NCBI GenBank assembly: GCA_044867345.1
Contig: JBIOUU010000156.1
Span: 1 to 9,723 of the forward strand
Origin: AC-69 sp044867345
GTDB taxonomy: Bacteria > Actinomycetota > UBA4738 > HRBIN12
Length of the DNA: 9,723 nt
Direction: 5' to 3'
A program made the translations under genes and the position numbers. How positions within the stretch are numbered: the first letter of the stretch is position 1; every line of letters starts with the position of its first letter. Under the pieces are notes generated by a model. It did not search any database. It had not been told where the DNA came from and saw only the letters and a program-made list of their open reading frames with translations. Shown here piece by piece: positions 1 through 4,557 of the stretch.

Positions 1-349
1 CCCACTCGCGAATCGTGTAGTCGTCCTCGCTGCGCGCGTCGTCGAGCTCTCCAGGCTGGACGTAGATCGGCCTGCCGGCGAAGAGGTGGTTGCCGCCGCA
101 GTGGTCGAAGTGCAGGTGTGTGTTGACGACGATGTCGATGCCGGCGAGATCGAAGTCCTGCTTGCTCAGTGGCCGGAGGCGGGGATCGAGGTCGGCCACC
201 GCCGGGTGCAGCTCCGTCATGCCGGTGTCGACCAGCACGCGCGCATCGGAATGGTCGATGACGTGCACGTAGACCGGCATCCGCTCGCCCTCGGCGAGCA
301 GGTCGGCAACGCGGACTGGCGTGATGGTGATTGAGGCGGGGGCGTTCAT
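1..349 (-). CDS. Metallo-beta-lactamase-fold hydrolase, N-terminal part (runs off window edge)
   Basis: The first 116 codons are present, from an ATG at 349; the C-terminus lies outside the window. The protein starts MNAPASITITPVRVADLL, continues with a strand reading VLVDTGMTELHP, and reaches THLHFDHCGG at residues 77-86. This is the HxHxDH zinc motif (His78, His80, Asp82, His83) of the metallo-beta-lactamase superfamily. The layout, with a short N-terminal sheet, then VDTG, then NTHLHFDHCGGN and a following YVQPGELD stretch, resembles N-acyl-homoserine-lactonase-like and related lactone/ester hydrolases. Many members of this group have unrelated substrates, so quorum quenching is only one possibility. 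The second half of the metal site is not visible. No strong Shine-Dalgarno precedes the ATG. A palindrome lies 44-58 bases upstream. Family assignment is firm; substrate is unknown. Confidence 0.88.
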   Translation of the reverse strand, partial: MNAPASITITPVRVADLLAEGERMPVYVHVIDHSDARVLVDTGMTELHPAVADLDPRLRPLSKQDFDLAGIDIVVNTHLHFDHCGGNHLFAGRPIYVQPGELDDARSEDDYTIREW

Positions 350-366
350 CGTGTACCGACCGCCGC

Positions 367-407
367 GGTGGTGGTTGATATGTGAGTCATGACACCACCA
401 GGTGGTG
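367..407. promoter_or_regulatory. Three alternating copies of a 7-mer upstream of the hydrolase gene
   Basis: A perfect palindrome, CACCACC-A-GGTGGTG, lies at 393-407. The same GGTGGTG also occurs at 367-373. The central CACCACC can therefore pair with either flanking copy. The element is 18-58 bases upstream of the minus-strand hydrolase start. Its size and position suit a dimeric repressor operator; the three-way pairing would also allow alternative hairpins in a 5' leader. The repeats are seen directly. Function is inferred and no regulator gene is present nearby. Confidence 0.4.
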
Positions 408-787
408 AAGCTGAGTCGCCAGGCGCCAAGGCCCTGCCCACCAGGTGTGCGACCCCGCAACGCCAGGGGAAGCGCGATGACCCAGGGCAATCGGCGCCGC
501 ATGGCTCCCATACTCGCATGCTCTTACCTCAAGCGAGACCTCGCTTGCCCGAGCAGTGACCAGGCGTGCCTTGAGGACCCGGATAGAACAGTGCGACAGG
601 AGGGAGATCGCCCGGCCACGTGATTGGCACGGCCTGAAGTCTGCTCGGTAACGAATCCATCAGCGCTCCCAAGAGCGAGGCTCGAACGGTGGAGTCTCAC
701 GTGCCCGATCTCTTGGCCACGTTCGTCCCGCATTCGTCCCGCGAATGACCGGGAGACGTCAAGAAACGGCGGGAAGGGCTAGAGCAT

Positions 788-815
788 CGAATCCGCTGGT
801 CAAGGATCGGATTCG
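788..815. repeat. 8-bp inverted repeat beside the tRNA-Glu fragment
   Basis: CGAATCCG at 788-795 and CGGATTCG at 808-815 are exact reverse complements with a 12-base spacer. The repeat ends about 25 bases before the tRNA-Glu fragment. It could be a protein-binding site, for example for a recombinase, or a chance hairpin. No gene uses it visibly. Confidence 0.35.
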
Positions 816-839
816 GCCATCGCCGCAAGTAGCGGAATC

Positions 840-893
840 GGCCCCGAGGACGCTCTCAAGGTGGAGACACGGGTTCAAATCCCGTTGGGACTA
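840..893 (+). pseudogene. tRNA-Glu(CTC) fragment, missing its 5' part and one anticodon-stem strand
   Basis: The 3' part of a tRNA is clear. The T arm is ACGGG-TTCAAAT-CCCGT at 869-885 with all five pairs. It is followed by acceptor strand TGGGACT (886-892) and discriminator A (893). The variable loop is AGAC (865-868) and the 3' anticodon stem is GGTGG (860-864). The loop CTCTCAA (853-859) has anticodon CTC, so glutamate. The preceding GGCC...GAGGAC resembles the 3' side of a tRNA-Glu D arm. Two things are wrong. The 5' anticodon strand (expected CCACC) is absent, as a five-base gap between AGGAC and the loop. The 5' acceptor AGTCCCA is not found upstream. It therefore cannot fold as a working tRNA. 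It may be a duplicated att-type copy of a tRNA gene or a decayed gene. No encoded CCA. Confidence 0.72.
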
Positions 894-894
894 C
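881..894 (+). repeat. 14-bp direct repeat, copy 1 (tRNA-Glu 3' end)
   Basis: CCCGTTGGGACTAC occurs here and again at 1793-1806. In this copy it is the 3' half of the T stem, the acceptor strand, the discriminator base and one further base of the tRNA-Glu fragment. tRNA 3' ends are the usual core of site-specific integration sites, so this could be one end of an att pair; the flanks on both sides are otherwise different. Confidence 0.5.
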
Positions 895-993
895 GAGCGG
901 AAACGGTCTCCGAGCGGGTCGCCCGCTAACTCCGTCTACCCCACGGTCTACCTATTCCCGAGCCCGGCTCCCGCTGCGAGGGCCGGGGAAGAC

Positions 994-1029
994 GAGACGG
1001 GCCCCGGGGCGTCTTTGCGGGGCCGTCTC
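994..1029 (-). terminator. Hairpin downstream of the monooxygenase-type gene, possible terminator
   Basis: GAGACGGGCCCC (994-1005) can pair with GGGGCCGTCTC (1019-1029); one C is bulged and the loop is 13 bases. It lies about 50 bases past the stop of the minus-strand gene ending at 1078. Read on the minus strand it is followed by GTCTTCCCC, so the T tract is poor. This is a strong stem but only a plausible terminator. Confidence 0.45.
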
Positions 1030-1077
1030 GTTGCGGCGTGGCCAATCGCCTCCGTAGGCTCTCGCGCCGAGCGGCAC

Positions 1078-1428
1078 CTACATTGACTCGTAGGGCGTGA
1101 AGAGTTGGGGGACCTCGCTGCCCGACAGATTCGCTCTCAGCTCTGCGCTCGGCTCACCGAGGACCTCGCCGTGAACCACGGAGACCGTCGCAAGGATCGC
1201 CTCGGACAGGTCGCGAAGGTTCGCGGCGTGCTCGATGGCCGCCTCGGAGTCCCGGTACCGCTCGATGACGACGCACTCGGATTGGTCGTCGTTGAAGTAG
1301 GTGTCGTATTGCAGCGTTCCGGTGTCCTTGGTCCGCACGATTTCCATAGCCTGAGCGGACAAGCGCTTGAACTCGTCGAGCTTGCCTTCGTGAAGCTTGA
1401 ATCGAGCGATACCGATTAGCTCGGACAC
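1078..1428 (-). CDS. Antibiotic biosynthesis monooxygenase (ABM)-type small protein, YgiN-like
   Basis: I chose the GTG start at 1428 because AGGAGG lies seven bases upstream (1436-1441); the frame is open further upstream to 1476 but with unlikely sequence. The product is 116 residues beginning VSELIGIARFKLHEGK. The pattern is that of a dimeric alpha+beta-barrel ABM domain: a first strand (ELIGIARFKL), a helix (LDEFKRLSAQAMEIVR), a strand ending TLQYDTYFNDD, then CVVIERYRDSEAAIEHAAN, and a final helix/strand region. Family members include quinol monooxygenases (YgiN) and stress or polyketide-tailoring enzymes that need no cofactor. The substrate cannot be told here. It is the last gene of a minus-strand accessory block. 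The C-terminal tail (PSAELRANLSGSEVPQLFTPYESM) is longer than the minimal domain and resembles tails of standalone ABM proteins. Confidence 0.82.
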   Translation of the reverse strand: MSELIGIARFKLHEGKLDEFKRLSAQAMEIVRTKDTGTLQYDTYFNDDQSECVVIERYRDSEAAIEHAANLRDLSEAILATVSVVHGEVLGEPSAELRANLSGSEVPQLFTPYESM

Positions 1429-1491
1429 GGCTCCGCCTCCTGACGTCTCGCCTCTTCGAGACCCGTGACCCCGCATCGCAGTCTGGCGTGT

Positions 1492-1887
1492 TTAGGTGTC
1501 ATCCGTGTTGGTGCCATGGGGTCCGGCCAACACTCTCGGAACGTACTCAAGCAGCTGGATGCGACCATCGAAGGTACGGCTGTCGATCATATCGAGAGCG
1601 ACATCGGGATACCCGTCGTGGATTCGGTCCGAACCGGTGCTCCCTGTGATGACCGGAAAGATGACAACGCGGAAGCGGTCGACGAGGCCGGCTTTGAGGA
1701 GGGAGCGGCACAAGGTAAGGCTGCCCATCGTGGTCATGTGGTCGGCGCCCTCGTCTTTCATGTCCCTCACGAACTCGACAGCGTCTTGGCTCCCCGTTGG
1801 GACTACTCCGCTGCAGGTGTCGAGGCGCCGAGCGCTTCCGCCGTGGGCCTGAGGTCGGGCTCGCCAGACCAGGCGAAGAGACGTCAT
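1492..1887 (-). pseudogene. C-terminal fragment of a RibD/DHFR-like reductase
   Basis: From about VVPTGSQDAVEFVRDMK onward the frame matches the C-terminal half of the dihydrofolate-reductase-like (RibD C-terminal) family. It has an equivalent of the MGSxxLxRSLL helix (MGSLTLCRSLL), then LVDRFRVVIFPVITG, and the closing SRTFDGRIQLLEYVP strand pair. The N-terminal half, with the MxKLVxxxxxSLDGY start and the nucleotide-binding strands, is missing. Upstream of GTA at 1806 the reading frame loses similarity in all three frames. A formal ORF can start at ATG 1887, overlapping the DUF1801 stop as ATGA, giving 131 residues. About 30 of its N-terminal residues look like random GC-rich translation. 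The apparent breakpoint coincides with the 14-bp repeat at 1793-1806. It is most likely a truncated remnant and non-functional; expression by coupling to DUF1801 is possible. Confidence 0.7.
1793..1806 (+). repeat. 14-bp direct repeat, copy 2 (inside the reductase remnant)
   Basis: The sequence is identical to 881-894, the 3' end of the tRNA-Glu fragment. Here it encodes the VVPTG stretch on the minus strand, just where similarity to the reductase family begins. It could mark an old recombination junction, or the match could be chance. Confidence 0.45.
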
Positions 1888-2285
1888 TTCCAGCCCGGCA
1901 CGCGCCCCGCTTGCCTGATCCACTCGTGCATCTCCGGTGCCTGAGCCTCCTCCAGGGTCTTCAGCTTCACGTACCGAGACCGGTCCGTGCTCCCGAGAGG
2001 CGGCGGAGGGTCGAACTCCGCGCCGCCGAAGAACACGACGTTCACGGAGACATCGTAGGCGACCACCTCGATGATCCACCCGTGTTCCGGTAACCCGTAG
2101 TACGCGTTCTTCCACTTGACGGCGAATCGAAGCCCGGGAATCGCCTCGCGGATCGATTCGTCCAACCGCTCGACGATCGGATGCAGATCCGGCATGACGC
2201 GCCGGATCCAATCCTCAATCTCGGCGTGGCTGTCCGACGGCACGGGCGGCTTTCGGGCAGTGATCGGCTTTCGGGTCTTCCCCAT
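1884..2285 (-). CDS. DUF1801 (YdhG/YjbR-like) domain protein
   Basis: The product is 133 residues from an ATG at 2285, with AGGAGA about eight bases upstream on the minus strand. The domain is recognised by its order: an N-terminal helix (IEDWIRRVMPDLHPIVERLDESIREAIPGL), the strand FAVKWKNAYYGLPEHGWIIEVVAY, the strand VNVVFFGGAEFDPPPPLGS, and the helical end RYVKLKTLEEAQAPEMHEWIRQA. This is the DUF1801 fold, related to iron-sulfur/frataxin-like YdhG proteins; no biochemical role is established. Such genes commonly sit in accessory regions among small DHFR-like, ABM-like and glyoxalase-like genes, as here. The stop overlaps the ATG of the reductase remnant by ATGA, so the two may be translationally coupled. 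The gene looks intact. Confidence 0.88.
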   Translation of the reverse strand: MGKTRKPITARKPPVPSDSHAEIEDWIRRVMPDLHPIVERLDESIREAIPGLRFAVKWKNAYYGLPEHGWIIEVVAYDVSVNVVFFGGAEFDPPPPLGSTDRSRYVKLKTLEEAQAPEMHEWIRQAGRVPGWK

Positions 2286-2343
2286 CGCGCGTTCTCCTGT
2301 GAGGCCTTGGTTGCGCTCCTGAATCGTAGGACCGATGCCGGTC

Positions 2344-2607
2344 TCATCCGCTCGCTGCGACCGACGCGAGCCATGCTTCTACATCCTCCCAACGGTAGCG
2401 GAGATGGCGGCCAACTCGATGCGCGCGAGGACCTTTCCCCTCGTAGCGCCACGCATACAACGTCTTGACTGGTACCTGAAGGTAAGCCGCTACTTCGATC
2501 GGCGTGGCCAGACGTCGCACCCGGGACGTCGACCCGCCCGCTTCGTCCTCTGCAGGTCCCTGCATCGTGTCGACGAGGATATTCCTCCGAGCCGACACTC
2601 CATACAA
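2344..2607 (-). CDS. Excisionase-family helix-turn-helix DNA-binding protein
   Basis: The open frame gives 87 residues from TTG 2607. The likely start is either GTG 2598 or ATG 2565 (73 residues); no well-spaced Shine-Dalgarno settles this. The domain runs RLATPIEVAAYLQVPVKTLY then AWRYEGKGPRAHRVGRHLRYRWEDVEAWL. This is the HTH_17/excisionase pattern: helix 1 with EVAAYL, a recognition helix KTLYAWR, then the wing GKGPRAHRVGRHLRY and a closing helix. Family members are directionality factors of integrative elements or small regulators. It lies about 200 bases from tRNA-Asn, a typical integration target, but no integrase gene is in the window. The upstream region has an operator-like repeat (2650-2683), consistent with self-regulation. 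It is a leftover of an integrated element or a domesticated regulator. Confidence 0.82.
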   Translation of the reverse strand: MYGVSARRNILVDTMQGPAEDEAGGSTSRVRRLATPIEVAAYLQVPVKTLYAWRYEGKGPRAHRVGRHLRYRWEDVEAWLASVAASG

Positions 2608-2649
2608 TCGAGGTGTCCATTGCGCACGTGGAAAGTGATGGGAACTTCC

Positions 2650-2683
2650 GTTGTCGGAGAGTTGTCACAAGAACTGACAACTC
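2650..2683. promoter_or_regulatory. Operator-like repeat cluster upstream of the excisionase-type gene
   Basis: GAGTTGTC (2659-2666) and GACAACTC (2676-2683) form an 8-bp inverted repeat with a nine-base spacer. A further direct GTTGTC occurs at 2650-2655, and TTGT-C-ACAA (2662-2670) is itself symmetric. The cluster lies 43-76 bases upstream of the longest start of the excisionase-type gene, where a promoter would be. The arrangement suits binding of a small dimeric DNA-binding protein. The repeats are seen directly; the role is inferred. Confidence 0.5.
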
Positions 2684-2806
2684 GAGAGGCGCGAACGGGC
2701 GCCCCGACCTTGCGTCGACGCGACGAACTCGAAACGGCCGCGGGACACATTTGGTCGGAGGGTGAACCCGTCCGCCTGAAACCGGTCTCTACCTGCGCGT
2801 TTGGAG

Positions 2807-2879
2807 CTCCGGGGGTGGGACTCGAACCCACAACCTACGGATTAACAGTCCGCCGCTCTGCCAATTGAGCTACCCCGGA
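2807..2879 (-). tRNA. tRNA-Asn (anticodon GTT)
   Basis: The gene is a 73-base cloverleaf. The acceptor TCCGGGG pairs with CCCCGGA, and G is the discriminator, usual for bacterial tRNA-Asn. The D stem is GCTC/GAGC. The anticodon arm is CGGA-CTGTTAA-TCCG with GTT as anticodon. The T arm is GTGGG-TTCGAGT-CCCAC. All stems are paired and CCA is not encoded. It is intact, unlike the tRNA-Glu copy at 840-893. The downstream side, toward lower coordinates, leads to the excisionase-type gene, so its 3' end is a candidate insertion point for the accessory block. No second copy of its 3' end is visible in the window. Confidence 0.97.
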
Positions 2880-2973
2880 ACGACCCACGGAGTCTACCAA
2901 CGGACCTCGGCTGCTCTTCGTCGCGCGCGATTCGGATAGGCTCTGCCGAACCACCGACCCAAGGAGCGTTGCC

Positions 2974-3141
2974 ATGAAGTTCGTGATCGGCGTGATCCTC
3001 GGTTTCCTTATCGGCTACCAGCTCGGGCGGAGCGGCGAGAGCCTGGCAGGCTCGGCCGGACGGTTGGGGCAGTCGGCGGTCCAGCGCGCCCGGAGCGGTA
3101 TCCAGGCTAGGCTGGCGCAGGACGGGGAAACCGCGGGCTAG
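2974..3141 (+). CDS. Small membrane protein, 55 residues
   Basis: ATG at 2974 is preceded by AAGGAG (2961-2966) with a seven-base spacer, a good ribosome binding site. The product starts MKFVIGVILGFLIGYQLGRS. It has one hydrophobic segment at residues 2-17 with glycines spaced every three or four residues (GxxxGxxxG-like), which favours helix packing. The remaining 38 residues are hydrophilic and alternate small and basic residues (GRLGQSAVQRARSGIQARL), likely an amphipathic helix in the cytoplasm. It resembles the general build of YtxH-like or other small anchored proteins, but I do not recognise a family. It is the only plus-strand protein gene I support, is transcribed away from tRNA-Asn and is convergent with the sigma factor 13 bases away. 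Confidence 0.8.
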   Translation: MKFVIGVILGFLIGYQLGRSGESLAGSAGRLGQSAVQRARSGIQARLAQDGETAG

Positions 3142-3150
3142 GGCTCGCGG
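3131..3150. terminator. Shared hairpin between convergent genes
   Basis: CCGCGGGC (3131-3138) pairs with GCTCGCGG (3143-3150) around a TAGG tetraloop: eight pairs, one of them G-U. It overlaps the stop codon of the small membrane protein and lies just beyond the sigma factor stop. It could end transcription from both sides, although the T tracts are weak (GTTTCCCC on the minus strand). Confidence 0.5.
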
Positions 3151-3154
3151 CGCG

Positions 3155-4471
3155 CTATTCCAGGTAGTCGCGGAGCTTCTGCGACCGTGAGGGGTGCCGG
3201 AGCTTCGACAGGGTCTTCGATTCGATCTGGCGGATCCGCTCCCGGGTGACCCCGAACTCCCGCCCCACCTCCTCGAGCGTCCGGGGGTGGCCGTCGAGGA
3301 GCCCGAACCGAAGCTGGATCACCTTCTTCTCCCGCTCGGACAGCGTGTGCAGAACGGCTTCGAGCTGCTCCTGGAGCAGGATGAACGAGGCCGCGTCCAC
3401 GGGAACCACTGCCTCGGAGTCCTCGATGAAATCCCCGAGGTGGGAGTCCTCCTCCTCGCCGATCGGCGTCTCCAGCGATACCGGCTCCTGCGAGACCTTC
3501 AGGATCTCCCGGACCTTCTCCGCGGGGATGCCCATCTGCCGCCCGATCTCTTCCGGCGCCGGCTCGCGGCCGAGGTCCTGGAGGAGCTGGCGCTGCACCC
3601 GGACCAGTTTGTTGATGGTCTCCACCATGTGGACGGGGATTCGGATCGTTCGGGCCTGGTCGGCGATGGCCCTGGTGATGGCCTGGCGGATCCACCACGT
3701 GGCGTACGTCGAGAACTTGTAGCCCTTCGAGTAGTCGAACTTCTCCACCGCGCGGATGAGCCCGAGGTTTCCCTCCTGGATGAGGTCGAGGAACAACATG
3801 CCGCGACCCACGTACCGCTTGGCAATCGAGACCACGAGTCGGAGGTTGGCCTCGATCAGCTTCTTCTTGGCCAGCTGGCCGTCCCGCTCCACGCGGCGGA
3901 GGAAGGCCTCGAGGTCCTCCCGGGCCTTGGGCTTCCAGCTCTTGGGGATGCGATCGCGGCCGATGCCCTCGACCTTTCCGAACTTGTCCTGCTGATGCTC
4001 GCGGATGGCCACGACCCGCTCGACGACGATCCGGAGGCGCTTGCCGTCGACCTTGCCGTTGCTGTCCTCGCTGTCCTGGAAGTCGTACAGCTCGGTGGCG
4101 AACTCGCCGGCCTCGATCCGCCTGGCAAGGTCGACCTCCTGTGCCGCCGTGAGAAGGGGGACCTTGCCGATCTCCTTCAGGTACATCCGGACCGGGTCGT
4201 TGGTGGGGGCCTTCAGCAAGTCGACGTCCAGGCGAGCGGCCACGCCCGGCTCGACGAGGTCGTCGCCGGGGACCTCGATGACTTCGATGCCCTCGTTCCG
4301 AAGGTGCTCCTCGACCTGGGTCAGGAACTCCTCGACCTGCTCGGGGGTGAAGTCATCGACGGGGACGGCTTCCAGCAGATCGTCCGAGGTGACGAACCCT
4401 CGTTCCCGACCGCGGGCGGCGATCGATTCCTTCGCCTCCTCGAGACCGAGGTCTCGCGCCACTTCGGTCAA
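3155..4471 (-). CDS. rpoD: Primary RNA polymerase sigma factor (RpoD/HrdB/SigA type)
   Basis: This is the main sigma factor that directs core RNA polymerase to housekeeping promoters. I chose TTG 4471 because GAGGAG lies five bases upstream and the protein then begins with a region 1.1-like helix set. The frame is open upstream to 4729 but overlaps dnaG and is not plausible. The 438 residues contain region 1.1 (about 1-85, ending in an acidic stretch) and region 1.2 (DPVRMYLKEIGKVPLL, 92-107). Region 2 follows with LIEANLRLVVSIAKRYVGRG (205-224), then FLDLIQEGNLGLIRAVEKFD and YKFSTYATWWIRQAITRAIA for -10 recognition and melting. Region 3 is about 275-350. Region 4 has TLSEREKKVIQLRFGL and the -35 helix-turn-helix (VTRERIRQIESKTLSKLRHP). 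Between regions 1.2 and 2 is a charged segment (about 124-205) longer than I expect for actinobacterial homologues. It sits 86 bases downstream of dnaG and is probably cotranscribed. Confidence 0.97.
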   Translation of the reverse strand: MTEVARDLGLEEAKESIAARGRERGFVTSDDLLEAVPVDDFTPEQVEEFLTQVEEHLRNEGIEVIEVPGDDLVEPGVAARLDVDLLKAPTNDPVRMYLKEIGKVPLLTAAQEVDLARRIEAGEFATELYDFQDSEDSNGKVDGKRLRIVVERVVAIREHQQDKFGKVEGIGRDRIPKSWKPKAREDLEAFLRRVERDGQLAKKKLIEANLRLVVSIAKRYVGRGMLFLDLIQEGNLGLIRAVEKFDYSKGYKFSTYATWWIRQAITRAIADQARTIRIPVHMVETINKLVRVQRQLLQDLGREPAPEEIGRQMGIPAEKVREILKVSQEPVSLETPIGEEEDSHLGDFIEDSEAVVPVDAASFILLQEQLEAVLHTLSEREKKVIQLRFGLLDGHPRTLEEVGREFGVTRERIRQIESKTLSKLRHPSRSQKLRDYLE

Positions 4472-4557
4472 TGGGTCTCCTCGCGGGCGGGGGATGGTGG
4501 CCGCCCGGAAGTGTACGAAACCGCACCGGCGGCGACCCATGGGCGCGCCGGCGTCCC

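Larger units (their letters stand above)
350..1077. other. 728-base stretch without a supported protein gene
   Basis: Short open frames cross this stretch, but none has a recognisable domain, and their composition looks like non-coding GC-rich DNA. It contains the palindrome at 393-407, a 6-bp inverted repeat CATTCG/CGAATG at 731-747, an 8-bp inverted repeat CGAATCCG/CGGATTCG at 788-795 and 808-815, a tRNA-Glu fragment at about 840-893, a 6-bp hairpin AGCGGG/CCCGCT at 913-927 and a larger hairpin at 994-1029. The mix of small inverted repeats and a broken tRNA suggests the scar of an old integration event. Confidence 0.55.

Noticed and set aside
524..733. Possible integrase C-terminal remnant near 640-748
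   Set aside because: I looked in all frames for recombinase motifs (R...HxxR...Y) and found none; the short frames are not supported.
745..1086. 113-codon open frame on the plus strand
   Set aside because: The stretch GFKSRWDYE is the tRNA-Glu fragment read as protein; the remaining residues have no domain and the frame crosses the hairpin.
1492..2211. A 239-residue fusion protein on the minus strand
   Set aside because: The first 108 codons read DUF1801 DNA in a wrong frame; only the C-terminal part resembles a real protein family.
2042..2680. 212-codon open frame on the minus strand
   Set aside because: It overlaps DUF1801 and the excisionase-type gene in another frame; Ser/Arg-rich and without a domain.
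2335..2868. 177-codon open frame on the plus strand ending GLEPTTYGLTVRRSAN
   Set aside because: The ending is the well-known false translation of a tRNA read antisense, here tRNA-Asn; the rest is antisense to the excisionase-type gene.
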